Assembly: GCF_014194975.1 (NCBI RefSeq)
Contig: NZ_JACIAY010000010.1
Location: 62,001 to 126,000 of the forward strand
DNA length: 64,000 bases
DNA from: Sphingomonas sp. BK580
Lineage (GTDB): Bacteria; Pseudomonadota; Alphaproteobacteria; Sphingomonadales; Sphingomonadaceae
Direction of reading: 5' to 3'
Below the pieces are notes generated by a model, which was given only the letters and a program-made list of their open reading frames with translations, was not told the DNA's origin and made no database searches. A program made the position numbers and the translations under genes. Numbering within the stretch: the first letter of the stretch is position 1; the number at the start of each line of letters is the position of its first letter. This document shows positions 47,599 to 56,599 of the stretch, one piece after another.

Positions 47599-48648
47599 TC
47601 ACCCCTGCGACAGCGCGTCGCGCAGCCGCGGGTCCTCCAGCGCCAGCCCGGCGCCGACCGCGACGCACAGCAGCGGCGAGTCGGCGACGACCACCGGCAG
47701 CCCGGTCGCGGCGCTGAGCACCTCGTCGAGTCGCGTCAGCATCGCGCCGCCACCGGTCATGACGATGCCCTGCTCGACCACGTCGGCGGCGAGCTCGGGC
47801 TTGATATGGCCGAGCGTGCGCAGCACCGCCTCGACGATCTGGCCGACCAGGTCGGCGAGCGCGTCGGCGATCTCGCCCTCGGTGATGGTGATCTCCTTGG
47901 GGATGCCGTTGACGAGGTCGCGCCCCTTGACCCGCATCGGCCGGTCCGCCTCCTCGCCGGGGCGGCTGGCGGCGCCGATCGTCAGCTTGATCCGCTCGGC
48001 GGTCGCCTCGCCGATCATCAGATTGTGGCGGCGGCGGACGTGCGAGGCGATCGCGTCGTCGAGCTTGTCGCCGCCGACACGGACCGAGCTGCTGTACGCG
48101 AGGCCGCTCAGCGACAGCACCGCGACCTCGGTGGTGCCCCCGCCGATGTCGACCACCATCGAGCCGGTCGGCGCGGTGATCGGCAGCCCGGCGCCGAGCG
48201 CGGCGGCGAGCGCCTCCTCGATCAGCCGCACCTCGGAGGCACCCGCGCTCAGCGCCGCCTGGCGGATCGCGCGGCGCTCGACCTGGGTCGAACCGGTGGG
48301 GATCGAGATCACCATGCCGGGGCGGCGCTGGAGCCGGCCGCGTCCGCCGTGAACCTTGTCGATGAAGTGCTTGATCATCTGCTCGGCGACGTCGAGGTCG
48401 GCGATCACGCCGTCGCGCAGCGGGCGGATGGTGCGGATATGCTCGGGCGTCTTGCCCATCATCAGCTTGGCGTCGGCACCGACCGCGAGCACGCGCGTGA
48501 CGCCGTCGCGCTCCTCGACCGCCACCACCGAGGGCTCGTCGATGACGATGCCGCGCCCCGCGACATGGACCAGGGTGTTGACCGTGCCGAGGTCGACCGC
48601 GAGGTCGTGCGAGCGGAGGCCGAGGATGGAGGGTAAGCGCACGGGCAC
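47599..48648 (-). CDS. mreB: MreB-like rod-shape actin homologue
   Basis: The 349-residue cytoplasmic actin homologue has phosphate 1 loop Val-Asp-Leu-Gly-Thr-Val-Asn-Thr-Leu-Val (about 18-27), Pro-Ser-Val-Val-Ala and Asp-Ile-Gly-Gly-Gly-Thr-Thr-Glu (phosphate 2). It also has Glu-Arg-Ile-Lys and Met-Thr-Gly-Gly-Gly-Ala-Met (adenosine motif). It begins at GTG 48648. MreB directs side-wall peptidoglycan synthesis. mreC, mreD and rodA are not adjacent here, so this may be a second copy or an isolated locus. Confidence 0.93.
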   Translation of the reverse strand: MPVRLPSILGLRSHDLAVDLGTVNTLVHVAGRGIVIDEPSVVAVEERDGVTRVLAVGADAKLMMGKTPEHIRTIRPLRDGVIADLDVAEQMIKHFIDKVHGGRGRLQRRPGMVISIPTGSTQVERRAIRQAALSAGASEVRLIEEALAAALGAGLPITAPTGSMVVDIGGGTTEVAVLSLSGLAYSSSVRVGGDKLDDAIASHVRRRHNLMIGEATAERIKLTIGAASRPGEEADRPMRVKGRDLVNGIPKEITITEGEIADALADLVGQIVEAVLRTLGHIKPELAADVVEQGIVMTGGGAMLTRLDEVLSAATGLPVVVADSPLLCVAVGAGLALEDPRLRDALSQG

Positions 48649-48839
48649 CGTTCTCTCGATGATGTCGGCGGCGCGCGGCCAACAAGGGGGCTCAAGGGTC
48701 TGGCGCGGCTCGCGGCTTTCGCTTCACCCGTCAATGCGCTTGCGATCAGCGGCGGGTGTCAGGCGGCAGGTGGCGGAGGGCGGGCCGGGAGCGGTGCGCG
48801 CGCATGCCACCGACCACGGCGTAGCGAGCGCTTCCCTCG

Positions 48840-48873
48840 CGGTCCTGGACGCCGGCGTTCGCCGGAGCACGAC
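48840..48873. repeat. Half of a palindromic element
   Basis: GGACGCCGGCGTTCGCCGGAGCACG forms one hairpin like the right half of the elements at 27994 and 44306. The left partner is missing or eroded. Confidence 0.5.
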
Positions 48874-48916
48874 CCGGATGGATCGCGGGCGACGTCGACC
48901 CGCCGCGCGCCGGCCG

Positions 48917-49375
48917 TCACGCCCGCTTGGTGCGACCCGCCGCCACCGCCGCGTCGCTGGCGAGCCGGTCGGCGCGCTCGTTCTCGGGATGGCCGGCGTG
49001 GCCTTTGACCCACTCCCACTCGACCCGGTGCGGCTCGGCCGCGGCGAGCAAAGCCTGCCACAGCTCGGCGTTCTTGACCGGCTTCTTGTCCGCGGTCTTC
49101 CAGCCGTTCTTGCGCCAGCCGTGAATCCACTTGGTCAGCCCGTCCATGACGTAGCGGCTGTCGGTCATCAGCTTGACGCGGCACGGGCGGGTCAGCGCGT
49201 TGAGCCCCTCGATCGCGGCGGTCAGCTCCATGCGGTTGTTGGTGGTGACCGAGTCGCCGCCGGAGAGCTCCTTCTCGTGCGCGCCGCTGCGGATCACCAC
49301 GCCCCAGCCGCCGGGGCCGGGATTGCCCTTGCAGGCGCCGTCGGTGAACATCTCGACGAGGGTGAGTTCGGTCAT
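48917..49375 (-). CDS. rnhA: Ribonuclease HI
   Basis: This 152-residue enzyme cuts the RNA of RNA-DNA hybrids. The four-acid site is visible: [11 protein letters not shown], Asn-Arg-Met-Glu-Leu, Met-Thr-Asp-Ser-Arg-Tyr-Val and a C-terminal Glu-Arg-Ala-Asp. ATG 49375 overlaps the stop of thrB by four bases. The order ispH-thrB-rnhA along the minus strand is a recurring alphaproteobacterial arrangement. Confidence 0.96.
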   Translation of the reverse strand: MTELTLVEMFTDGACKGNPGPGGWGVVIRSGAHEKELSGGDSVTTNNRMELTAAIEGLNALTRPCRVKLMTDSRYVMDGLTKWIHGWRKNGWKTADKKPVKNAELWQALLAAAEPHRVEWEWVKGHAGHPENERADRLASDAAVAAGRTKRA

Positions 49376-50325
49376 TGGAAACAGTCCGGATGGGCCTCGT
49401 ACCAGGCGAGGCGGTGGAGATAGGCGAGCGGGTCCTTGCGCGTCACCAGCGCGTCGGCGGGGGTGTGCAGCCAGTCCCACGCGCGGCTCAGCAGGAAGCG
49501 GACGCAGGCGCCGCGCGCGAGCAGCGGCAGCGCGGCGCGCTCGGCGGCGGAGAGCGGCGCGGCCGCGGCATAGCCCGCCAGCAGCGCGGCGCCGATCGCA
49601 GGATCGAGCGGCGCGCCGGCGGCGTCGAACGACCAGGCGGAATGCATCACGGCCAGGTCATAGGCGGTGAGGTCGGTGCAGGCGAAGTAGAAGTCGATCA
49701 GCCCGGCGACCGCGTCGCCGAGCATCAGCACGTTGTCGGGGAAGAGGTCGGCGTGGATCGCGCCGCTGGGCAGGTCGCGCGGCCAGTCGCGCTCGATCGC
49801 GTCGAGTGCGCGCGCGACTCGGTCGAACAGGCCGGGCCGGATCGTGTCGACGTCGCGCCCGCAGCGCTCGAGCAGGGGACGCCACGTCGCCAGCCCCATC
49901 GAGTTGGCGCGGGTCGGCGCGAAATCGGCGAGCGCGACGTGCATCGCCCCCATCGCCGCCGCCGCGGCGTGCGCCTGCGCCGGGCTGGGGTGCGACACCG
50001 AGACGCCGGGGAGGAAGCGGATCAGGCAGGCGGGGCGCTCGGCGAGCCGCTGGATCGCGACACCCTCGCGGTCGGCGATCGCGGGCGGCACGGGCAGGCC
50101 CCGCGCGGCGAGATGATCGAGCAGAGCGAGGAAGAAGGGCAGGTCGTCGGCGGCGACACGCTTCTCGTAGAGCGTGAGGATGAAGCGCGCCGCGGTGGTG
50201 TCGACGAGATAGTTGGAGTTCTCCACCCCCTCGGCGATGCCCTTGGCCGAGACCAACGCGCCGACGTCGTAGCGCGCGAGGAAGGCGGCGAGCGCCTCGG
50301 CGGATACCTGCGTGTAGACTGCCAC
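49372..50325 (-). CDS. thrB: Homoserine kinase (APH-like type)
   Basis: The 317-residue enzyme phosphorylates homoserine for threonine synthesis. It belongs to the aminoglycoside-phosphotransferase-like form, not the GHMP form. [11 protein letters not shown] is at about 29-39. The catalytic loop is Ile-His-Ala-Asp-Leu-Phe-Pro-Asp-Asn (about 188) and metal binding is Gly-Leu-Ile-Asp-Phe-Tyr-Phe-Ala. The start is ATG 50325. The threonine synthase gene is also in the window (56600). Confidence 0.94.
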   Translation of the reverse strand: MAVYTQVSAEALAAFLARYDVGALVSAKGIAEGVENSNYLVDTTAARFILTLYEKRVAADDLPFFLALLDHLAARGLPVPPAIADREGVAIQRLAERPACLIRFLPGVSVSHPSPAQAHAAAAAMGAMHVALADFAPTRANSMGLATWRPLLERCGRDVDTIRPGLFDRVARALDAIERDWPRDLPSGAIHADLFPDNVLMLGDAVAGLIDFYFACTDLTAYDLAVMHSAWSFDAAGAPLDPAIGAALLAGYAAAAPLSAAERAALPLLARGACVRFLLSRAWDWLHTPADALVTRKDPLAYLHRLAWYEAHPDCFQ

Positions 50326-50606
50326 CTGTCGCCCCCCCGTGGCGGCCGTCCGAGCGCCCGCGGCGGGTTCGTTCGCGGAAGAGGGCAGGCCGGGTCAAGC
50401 CCGGGACGACGGAAAAGGGGAGGCGCGCCCGCGCCGGCGCGGATGATCCGGTGCAGGAAGGCCAGCCCAGAAGGTTGACCATCACACTCAGGTCTGCGGC
50501 CTGCCATTCCCCTGCAGGGAAGGATGAGGTTTACCGTGGGCTAGGCACGCGTCCGGCATGACGGCCGAGAGGCGCGCAGGAAAGATCGCTCCCGCCGGCG
50601 CCTCCC
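50326..50606. other. 281-base gap between ispH and thrB
   Basis: It contains eroded repeat pieces (GGGTCAAGCCCGGGACGACGG near 50391-50411 and CATTCCCCTGCAGGGAAGGATGAGG near 50507) and no gene. The repeats could weaken read-through between ispH and thrB. Confidence 0.4.
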
Positions 50607-51572
50607 CTATGCCGCCTCCGCCTCCAGCCCGCGCGGCAGCTTGAAGGCGATCGTCTCGCGCGTGGTCTCCTCCTCGCGCTCGGTCACGTCGAAGCGGGTC
50701 GCCAGCCGGTCGACCAGCTCGCGCACCAGCAGCTCGGGCGCCGAGGCCCCCGCCGTCACCCCCAGCGTGCCGACGCCGTCGAGGAACGCCCAGTCGAGGT
50801 CGGCGGCGCGCTGGATCAGCGCCGAGCGGATGCCCTGGCGCTCCGCCACCTCGACCAGCCGCAGCGAGTTGGACGAGTTGGGCGCGCCGATCACCAGCAC
50901 CGCGTCGCACGCCGCCGCGATCGCCTTCACCGCGGCCTGGCGGTTGGACGTGGCGTAGCAGATGTCCTCGCCGCGCGGCGCCTGCACCAGCGGGAAGCGC
51001 GCGTGCAGGGCCGCGACCACCGCGGCGGTGTCGTCGACCGACAGCGTCGTCTGGGTCAGGAAGGCGAGGTTGGCGGGGTCCGCCGGCTGCAGCCGCTCCA
51101 CGTCCTCCACCGTCTCGATCAACGTCATCGCGCCGGGGGGGACCTGGCCGAAGGTGCCGATCACCTCGGGGTGGCCGGCGTGGCCGATGAACAGGATGTG
51201 CCGCCCCATCGCGACCAGCCGCTCGGCCTGGCGGTGGACCTTGGAGACCAGCGGGCAGGTGGCGTCGAGATAGTCGAGCCCGCGGTCCTGCGCCGCCGCG
51301 GGCACCGACTTGGGCACGCCGTGCGCGGAGAAGACCACCGGCGCGCCGTCGGGCACCTCGTCCAGTTCCTCGACGAAGATCGCGCCCTTCGCCTTGAGGG
51401 AATCGACCACGAACTTGTTGTGGACGATCTCGTGGCGGACGTAGACGGGCGCGCCGTGCTTCTCGATCGCGAGCTCGACGATGCGGATCGCACGGTCGAC
51501 GCCGGCGCAGAAGCCGCGCGGCGCGGCGATCAGCAGCTCGAGCGGGCGGCGGACGGGAAGGGGTTCGGCCAT
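50607..51572 (-). CDS. ispH: 4-hydroxy-3-methylbut-2-enyl diphosphate reductase
   Basis: The 321-residue iron-sulfur enzyme makes the isoprenoid precursors IPP and DMAPP in the last step of the MEP pathway. The three cluster cysteines are visible in Arg-Gly-Phe-Cys-Ala-Gly-Val (about 19), [11 protein letters not shown] (about 104) and Ile-Cys-Tyr-Ala-Thr-Ser-Asn-Arg-Gln (about 205). ATG 51572 (Met-Ala-Glu-Pro) was chosen; the longer frame adds 31 unconserved residues. Confidence 0.96.
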   Translation of the reverse strand: MAEPLPVRRPLELLIAAPRGFCAGVDRAIRIVELAIEKHGAPVYVRHEIVHNKFVVDSLKAKGAIFVEELDEVPDGAPVVFSAHGVPKSVPAAAQDRGLDYLDATCPLVSKVHRQAERLVAMGRHILFIGHAGHPEVIGTFGQVPPGAMTLIETVEDVERLQPADPANLAFLTQTTLSVDDTAAVVAALHARFPLVQAPRGEDICYATSNRQAAVKAIAAACDAVLVIGAPNSSNSLRLVEVAERQGIRSALIQRAADLDWAFLDGVGTLGVTAGASAPELLVRELVDRLATRFDVTEREEETTRETIAFKLPRGLEAEAA

Positions 51573-51688
51573 GCGCCCGCGTCTACGCCAATGCTTGCTC
51601 CGGCGATAGTCGGTTCCTATGCTGCGGGCGTGACCGGGGCCGTTCGCGCGGCCCCGTTGTCGCATGTGCTGATTGTCGGGATTACCCA

Positions 51689-52354
51689 GTGACTCCTCCC
51701 CGCGTGACTCTCCACCGCCCGCTCGCCGCGTCGCTCGTCCTCCTGCTCGCGGCGGGCTGCGCGCGCACCGGCGAGATCGACGTCTCGCGCGGCGGCGCGG
51801 GCATCACCGCGGTGCGCTCGGCCTGCCCGATCGTGGCGGTCCCCGCGGGCACCGGCGACGTCACCCTGTTCGACCCGCCCGCCAGCCGCACCGCCAGCGC
51901 GATCGACACCGTGGCGACGATCAGCAACGTGCGCTCCACCTGCGACGACCAGGGCAGCGACGTGGTCACGCGAGTCACCTTCGACGTGCGCGCGCGCCGT
52001 GTCCGCGCCGACTCGCCGCGCGACGTGACCCTGCCCTATTTCATCGCGATCACGCGCGGCGGCAGCTCGGTGGTGGCCAAGCGCCTCGGCCAGGTCGCGC
52101 TGCACTTCGACGCCGGCCAGCCGGTGGCGACCGCCTCGGCCGAGGCGACCAGCGCGGTGGCGCGGTCGGCCGCGACGCTGCCGTCCGAGGTGCGCGACCG
52201 GCTGACCAAGAAGCGCAAGGCGGGCGACGAGGACGCCGCGCTCGACCCGCTCGCCGACCCGCAGGTGCGCACCGCGGTGGCCTCGGCCAGCTTCGAGGCG
52301 CTGGTCGGCTTCCAGCTCACGCCCGACCAGCTCAAATATAACGCAACCCGCTGA
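51689..52354 (+). CDS. Putative lipoprotein, 221 residues
   Basis: Starts at GTG 51689 and has a lipoprotein signal ending Leu-Leu-Ala-Ala-Gly-Cys (Cys about residue 24). The mature part shows alternating beta-rich stretches and a Cys pair (Ser-Ala-Cys-Pro, Ser-Thr-Cys-Asp). It ends with helical Ala-rich segments and Gln-Leu-Thr-Pro-Asp-Gln-Leu-Lys. I do not recognise the family. It is divergent from ispH and probably anchored in the membrane facing the periplasm. Confidence 0.7.
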   Translation: MTPPRVTLHRPLAASLVLLLAAGCARTGEIDVSRGGAGITAVRSACPIVAVPAGTGDVTLFDPPASRTASAIDTVATISNVRSTCDDQGSDVVTRVTFDVRARRVRADSPRDVTLPYFIAITRGGSSVVAKRLGQVALHFDAGQPVATASAEATSAVARSAATLPSEVRDRLTKKRKAGDEDAALDPLADPQVRTAVASASFEALVGFQLTPDQLKYNATR

Positions 52355-52481
52355 CGAAACTGAACTTTCACCCGTTCTGCGACGAGCCGAGTCGAACCAG
52401 CGGCGAGTCGGTCACCTTTGAGCAACCATTGTCGGCCTAATCCGTCGGTCGAGGCGCCACCGGTGCCGCAGGGAGTTGTTC

Positions 52482-52847
52482 GTGACCGCATTGACGCCGC
52501 TGTTGTCCTCCTCGTCGCTGGCCCCCGCGGCCGCGCCGACGACGCGCGCGACGCTCCCGGCGGCGGTCACGCCGCCCGCGGCGCCGGCGCCGGACCGCTC
52601 GATCGGCGCGCGCGTCGATTCGCAGGTGGCGGGCGGCGCGCTCAGCGCGGACGCGGGCGCGTCGCTCAAGGACTTCTTCGGCGAGACTGGCGCGGGGTCG
52701 ACCGGCAGCCTGATCCGCCGCGCCGGCGCACAGCTCGACCAGTTCGACCGCGTGCTCGACAAGTTGCGCGCCAGCCTCGGCAACGGCGCCACCTACGGCG
52801 GTGCCGCGCCGGGCAGCAGCGGGATGGTGGTCGACCGGCTGGCGTGA
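52482..52847 (+). CDS. Hypothetical protein, 121 residues
   Basis: GTG 52482 lies six bases after GGGAG, which favours it over TTG 52476. The N-terminal half is Ala/Pro/Thr-rich and likely disordered. A helical pair follows (Val-Asp-Ser-Gln-Val-Ala-Gly-Gly-Ala-Leu-Ser-Ala-Asp-Ala-Gly-Ala-Ser-Leu-Lys and Leu-Asp-Gln-Phe-Asp-Arg-Val-Leu-Asp-Lys-Leu). No known family is evident. It may be a secreted or surface-associated protein, but no signal is seen. Confidence 0.55.
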   Translation: MTALTPLLSSSSLAPAAAPTTRATLPAAVTPPAAPAPDRSIGARVDSQVAGGALSADAGASLKDFFGETGAGSTGSLIRRAGAQLDQFDRVLDKLRASLGNGATYGGAAPGSSGMVVDRLA

Positions 52848-53259
52848 GCCAGCGGGGCTGGTCCTGCTTGAGGAGCAGCGGTCTGCCACGCGATCCCGAC
52901 GCGGCCGCGCGCTGTCCTTCGCCCCCGGTCAGCCACACGCTTCCTTCTCGTCAGCCCTGTCCTTCTCGCATCATCCGCACTCCTCTTTCACGTCACCCCG
53001 CTCCTTCCTTCCGTCATCCCCGCGCAGGGGGAGATCCAGACACGCTGACATCGCGGTGCTTTCCCTGAGCCCGGTGCGCGGTCGCAGCTCGGCAGCGGGA
53101 GGAGAGAGGAGCCGCGCTCCCCGCTCTTCCAGAAACCGCAACGCGTCTGGATCCCCGCCTTTGCGGGGATGACGATCATGGGCGGCGCGTTCTCATCGCC
53201 GGCCGCCCACCACCCGCCGGGGCTTTGCCCCGGCCGTGCCGCGCGCTACGGAACGAAGC
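52848..53259. repeat. Intergenic region with CGTCATCCCCG palindromic element (53011-53173)
   Basis: CCGTCATCCCCGCGCAGGGG with GATCCAGACACGC on the left pairs with GCGTCTGGATCCCCGCCTTTG and CGGGGATGACG on the right, about 110 bases apart. The remainder of the 412-base gap shows no gene. The ruvB promoter must lie at its right edge. Confidence 0.75.
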
Positions 53260-54285
53260 GTGACCGACGCCGACCGCCTGATCTCGCCCACGCGCCGCGT
53301 CGAGGACGTCGACGCCGCCTTGCGCCCCAAGACGCTCGACGATTTCGTCGGGCAGAAGGCCGCGCGCGAGAACCTCCGAGTCTTCATCGATGCCGCGCGC
53401 GGCCGCGGCGACGCGCTCGACCATGTCCTGTTCTTCGGCCCACCCGGGCTGGGCAAGACCACGCTGGCGCAGATCATCGCGCGCGAGATGGGGGTGGGCT
53501 TCCGTGCCACCTCCGGCCCGGTGATCGCCAAGTCCGGCGACCTCGCCGCGCTGCTGACCAACCTCGAGGACGGCGACGTGCTGTTCATCGACGAGATCCA
53601 CCGGCTCCAGCCCGCGGTGGAGGAAGTGCTCTACCCGGCGATGGAGGACCGCGCGCTCGATCTGATGATCGGCGAGGGGCCGTCGGCGCGCTCGGTGCGG
53701 ATCGACCTGCCGCGCTTCACGCTGGTGGGCGCGACGACGCGGCAGGGGCTGCTCACCACGCCGCTGCGCGACCGCTTCGGCATACCGGTGCGGCTGCAAT
53801 TCTACACGGTGGAGGAGCTCACCCGCGTGGTCGCGCGCGCGGCGGGGCTGCTCGAGCTCGGCATCGCGCCCGACGGCGCCGCCGAGATCGCGCGGCGCGC
53901 GCGCGGCACGCCGCGGATCGCGGGGCGGCTGCTGCGCCGCGTGCGCGACTTCGCCAATGTCGCCGGCGCGGCGACGGTGGACGCGGGGGTGGCGGATCGC
54001 GCGCTCAACCGGCTCGAGGTCGACAAGCTCGGGCTCGACGCGATGGACCGGCGCTATCTCACGATGATCGCGGACGTGTACCGCGGCGGCCCGGTCGGGG
54101 TGGAGACGCTCGCCGCCGGGCTGAGCGAGCCGCGCGACACGATCGAGGAGGTGATCGAGCCCTATCTGATCCAACTCGGTCTGGTGGCGCGCACCGCGCG
54201 CGGGCGCGTGCTCAACGCCGGCGGGTGGAAGCATCTGGGGCTCAACCCGCCGGCGGGGAGCCAGGACGGGCTGTTCGATCAGTGA
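53260..54285 (+). CDS. ruvB: Holliday junction branch migration ATPase RuvB
   Basis: This 341-residue AAA+ motor drives branch migration with RuvA. Walker A is Gly-Pro-Pro-Gly-Leu-Gly-Lys-Thr (about 56), Walker B is Leu-Phe-Ile-Asp-Glu-Ile-His-Arg, and sensor 1 is Gly-Ala-Thr-Thr-Arg. A C-terminal winged-helix part follows. It starts Val-Thr-Asp-Ala-Asp-Arg-Leu-Ile-Ser (GTG 53260). ruvA and ruvC are not adjacent, unlike the common ruvCAB order. Confidence 0.96.
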   Translation: MTDADRLISPTRRVEDVDAALRPKTLDDFVGQKAARENLRVFIDAARGRGDALDHVLFFGPPGLGKTTLAQIIAREMGVGFRATSGPVIAKSGDLAALLTNLEDGDVLFIDEIHRLQPAVEEVLYPAMEDRALDLMIGEGPSARSVRIDLPRFTLVGATTRQGLLTTPLRDRFGIPVRLQFYTVEELTRVVARAAGLLELGIAPDGAAEIARRARGTPRIAGRLLRRVRDFANVAGAATVDAGVADRALNRLEVDKLGLDAMDRRYLTMIADVYRGGPVGVETLAAGLSEPRDTIEEVIEPYLIQLGLVARTARGRVLNAGGWKHLGLNPPAGSQDGLFDQ

Positions 54286-54289
54286 GTTG

Positions 54290-54422
54290 AAGATGCTCCC
54301 CGCGTGGCGGGGAGGGGGACCGCTCGCGAAGCGAGGGATGGAGGGGGCTCGCCACGCAGCACAGCGCCTGCGGACACCCCCCACCAGCCTGCGGCTGGTC
54401 CCCCTTCCCGCGAGCGGGGAGG
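54290..54422. repeat. Long palindromic element, GGGGGACC/GGTCCCCC family
   Basis: GCTCCCCGCGTGGCGGGGAG then GGGGACCGCTCGCGAAGCGAG on the left. On the right, CACCAGCCTGCGGCTGGT followed by CCCCCTTCCCGCGAGCGGGGAGG. The outer TCCCCGC/GCGGGGA and the GGGGGACC/GGTCCCCC stems pair. A relative is at 26018. It follows ruvB. Confidence 0.75.
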
Positions 54423-54517
54423 ATCGGCGCGGGGCAGCGCTGTCCTACGCCACCCGCGTCGCGCTAGATCGCGCACATGACCGCTGCCTTCATCCTCGCT
54501 CCGCACTGCTCCAACCC

Positions 54518-54572
54518 GCGACTCAACGTTCGCGCCGACACGCGCCAGCGACTCAACATTCGCAACATTCGC
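54518..54572. repeat. Short direct repeats upstream of hrcA
   Basis: CGACTCAACGTTCGC (about 54520-54534) and CGACTCAACATTCGC (about 54549-54563) differ by one base. They are followed by a third shorter copy AACATTCGC. The spacing is about 29 bases. They lie 80-120 bases before the hrcA start. Confidence 0.6.
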
Positions 54573-54641
54573 ACTCGACGCCCGTCGCCGACCACCGCGC
54601 GCCCGGTTGAGCCGGCCCCCGCCGCCGCCTACATTGCGCGC

Positions 54642-55685
54642 GTGACGCCCTCGCCCCCGATCGCCGAGCTGACCGACCGCGCGCGCGACATCTTCCGCCG
54701 CGTCGTCGACGGTTATCTCCACAGCGGCCAGCCGGTCGGCTCGAAGGCGCTGGCGCAGGCGGGGCTCAACCTCTCGCCTGCGTCGATCCGCAACGTCCTC
54801 GCCCAGCTCGAGGCGGCGGGGCTGCTCGCGGCGCCGCATACCTCGGCGGGGCGGATGCCGACCGAACGGGGGCTGCGGCTGTTCGTCGACGGCATGATGC
54901 AGGCGCGCGAGCCTTCGATCGAGGAGCGCGCGCAGATCGAGGCGCGCGCCGCCGCCGCCGGCCCGGTGGAGGAGGCGCTCGCCGCCACCACCGCGGCGCT
55001 GTCCGGGCTGTCCGCCTGCGCCGGGCTGGTGATGGTGCCCAAGCGCGAGGCGGTGCTGCGCTCGATCGGGTTCGTCCCGCTCGGGCCCGCTCAGGCGCTG
55101 GCGGTGCTGGTCGGCGAGGACGGCGCGGTGGAGAATCGCGTCATCGACCTGCCCGCCGCGCTCGATCCCTCCGCACTGGTGGAGGCGGGCAATTACATGA
55201 CCGCGACGCTGGGCGGGCTGACGCTGGCCGAGGCGCGGCAGCGGCTCGAGCGCGAGCTGGCCGACGGGCGCAGCGCGCTCGACGCCGCCGCGCGCGCGCT
55301 GGTCGAGCGCGGGCTGGCGGTGTGGAGCGAGGACGGCGCGCGCCGCCCGGTGCTGATCGTGCGCGGGCAGGGGCGGCTGCTCGACGACGCCGCCACCGCC
55401 GACCTGGAGCGAGTCCGCGGCCTGCTCGACGACCTCGAGGGCAAGCAGGAGATCGCCGCGCTGCTCGACTCGGCGCGCGCGGGCGACGCGACGCGGATCT
55501 TCATTGGCGCGGAGAACAAGCTGTTCGCGCTGTCGGGATCCTCGGTGATCGCGAAACCGTTTCGCGGGCACGACGGGCGCGTGGTCGGCGTGGTCGGGGT
55601 GATCGGCCCGACGCGGTTGAACTATGCGCGGGTCGTGCCCATGGTGGATTTCACCGCCGCGACGCTCGCCCGCCTGCTCGGGTGA
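54642..55685 (+). CDS. hrcA: Heat-shock repressor HrcA
   Basis: This 347-residue repressor of class I heat-shock genes has an N-terminal winged helix (Tyr-Leu-His-Ser-Gly-Gln-Pro-Val-Gly-Ser-Lys, Leu-Ser-Pro-Ala-Ser-Ile-Arg-Asn-Val). It also has the linker His-Thr-Ser-Ala-Gly-Arg-Met-Pro-Thr-Glu and a GAF-like C-terminal part ending Pro-Thr-Arg-Leu-Asn-Tyr-Ala-Arg-Val-Val. GTG 54642 is chosen. I did not find the CIRCE operator (TTAGCACTC-N9-GAGTGCTAA) in front of it. It is followed by grpE after 43 bases. Confidence 0.95.
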   Translation: MTPSPPIAELTDRARDIFRRVVDGYLHSGQPVGSKALAQAGLNLSPASIRNVLAQLEAAGLLAAPHTSAGRMPTERGLRLFVDGMMQAREPSIEERAQIEARAAAAGPVEEALAATTAALSGLSACAGLVMVPKREAVLRSIGFVPLGPAQALAVLVGEDGAVENRVIDLPAALDPSALVEAGNYMTATLGGLTLAEARQRLERELADGRSALDAAARALVERGLAVWSEDGARRPVLIVRGQGRLLDDAATADLERVRGLLDDLEGKQEIAALLDSARAGDATRIFIGAENKLFALSGSSVIAKPFRGHDGRVVGVVGVIGPTRLNYARVVPMVDFTAATLARLLG

Positions 55686-55728
55686 CGCGCGCGCACCCGT
55701 TCGAGACGCTTGATTAGACAGGGACAGA

Positions 55729-56280
55729 ATGAGCGACCAACCGACTTCCGCCGACGACCTGCGCGAGGCCACCGCCGAGGCTGCCCCCGAGGTGGCCGAG
55801 CATGATTCCCAGGCGCAGCGCATCGCCGAGCTGGAGGACCAGCTCGCCGCCGCGCGGCAGGAGACGCTGTACGCCCAGGCCGACATCCAGAACGTGCGCC
55901 GCCGCGCCGAGAAGGACGCTGCCGACGCGCGCGCCTACGCCGCCACCAATTTCGCGCGCGACGTGCTCTCGGTGAACGACAATCTCGAGCGCGCGCTGGC
56001 CGCGATCCCGGCCGAGCTGCGCGCCGACGACAAGTTCAAGGGTCTCGTCACCGGGCTGGAGGCGACCGGCCGCGAGCTGACCAACGTCTTCGCCCGCCAC
56101 GGGCTGACCAAGATCGAGGCGATGGGCCAGCCGCTCGACCCCAACCGCCACCAGGCGATGGTCGAGATGCCCAGCGACGCCGAGCCGGGCACGGTGGTGC
56201 AGGAGATGCAGTCGGGCTGGATGATCAAGGACCGGCTGCTGCGCCCCGCGCTGGTCGGGGTGGCGAAGAAGCCGGAGTGA
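55729..56280 (+). CDS. grpE: Nucleotide exchange factor GrpE
   Basis: This 183-residue co-chaperone releases ADP from DnaK. A charged N-terminal coiled coil (about 25-75) precedes Asn-Val-Arg-Arg-Arg-Ala and Leu-Ser-Val-Asn-Asp-Asn-Leu-Glu-Arg-Ala. A C-terminal beta domain has Asp-Pro-Asn-Arg-His-Gln-Ala-Met and Gly-Trp-Met-Ile-Lys-Asp-Arg-Leu-Leu-Arg-Pro-Ala. Genes for DnaK and DnaJ are not in the window. Confidence 0.96.
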   Translation: MSDQPTSADDLREATAEAAPEVAEHDSQAQRIAELEDQLAAARQETLYAQADIQNVRRRAEKDAADARAYAATNFARDVLSVNDNLERALAAIPAELRADDKFKGLVTGLEATGRELTNVFARHGLTKIEAMGQPLDPNRHQAMVEMPSDAEPGTVVQEMQSGWMIKDRLLRPALVGVAKKPE

Positions 56281-56599
56281 GGCGAGGGCGGGGGCGGCCG
56301 CGTGGCGGCCTCTCCGCGGCACGGTATTGATCTCCCAGGCTCCTGAGGTCGGTGGGGCCCGGCGCGGGCGAGCGGGTTACCCTGCCGCCATCCCGGACTT
56401 GTCCGGGATTCGGCGCTTCGCGGGAGAAACGCGGGCGGGATGTGCGGCACCGACGATCCCGGACTAGGTCCGGGACACGGAGAGCGTGGGAGCACGGGTT
56501 AGCGCTTGCCCCGCCGGTTGAGGCAGGGCGGCGCTTATCGTAACGGCCCGCCGCATCGCCCCGCTGGACGCCGCGGAACCACCCGCTAAGGCTAAAGGC
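56281..56599. repeat. 319-base gap with a TCCCGGACTTGTCCGGGA palindromic element (56389-56480)
   Basis: CCATCCCGGACTTGTCCGGGATT and GATCCCGGACTAGGTCCGGGACACGG are two hairpins of the same sequence about 45 bases apart. No gene is seen. The rest of the gap before 56600 should hold the promoter of the threonine synthase gene. Confidence 0.7.

Noticed and set aside
54287-54641. CIRCE operator before hrcA
   Set aside because: I looked for TTAGCACTC-N9-GAGTGCTAA and saw neither half. Only unrelated direct repeats are present.
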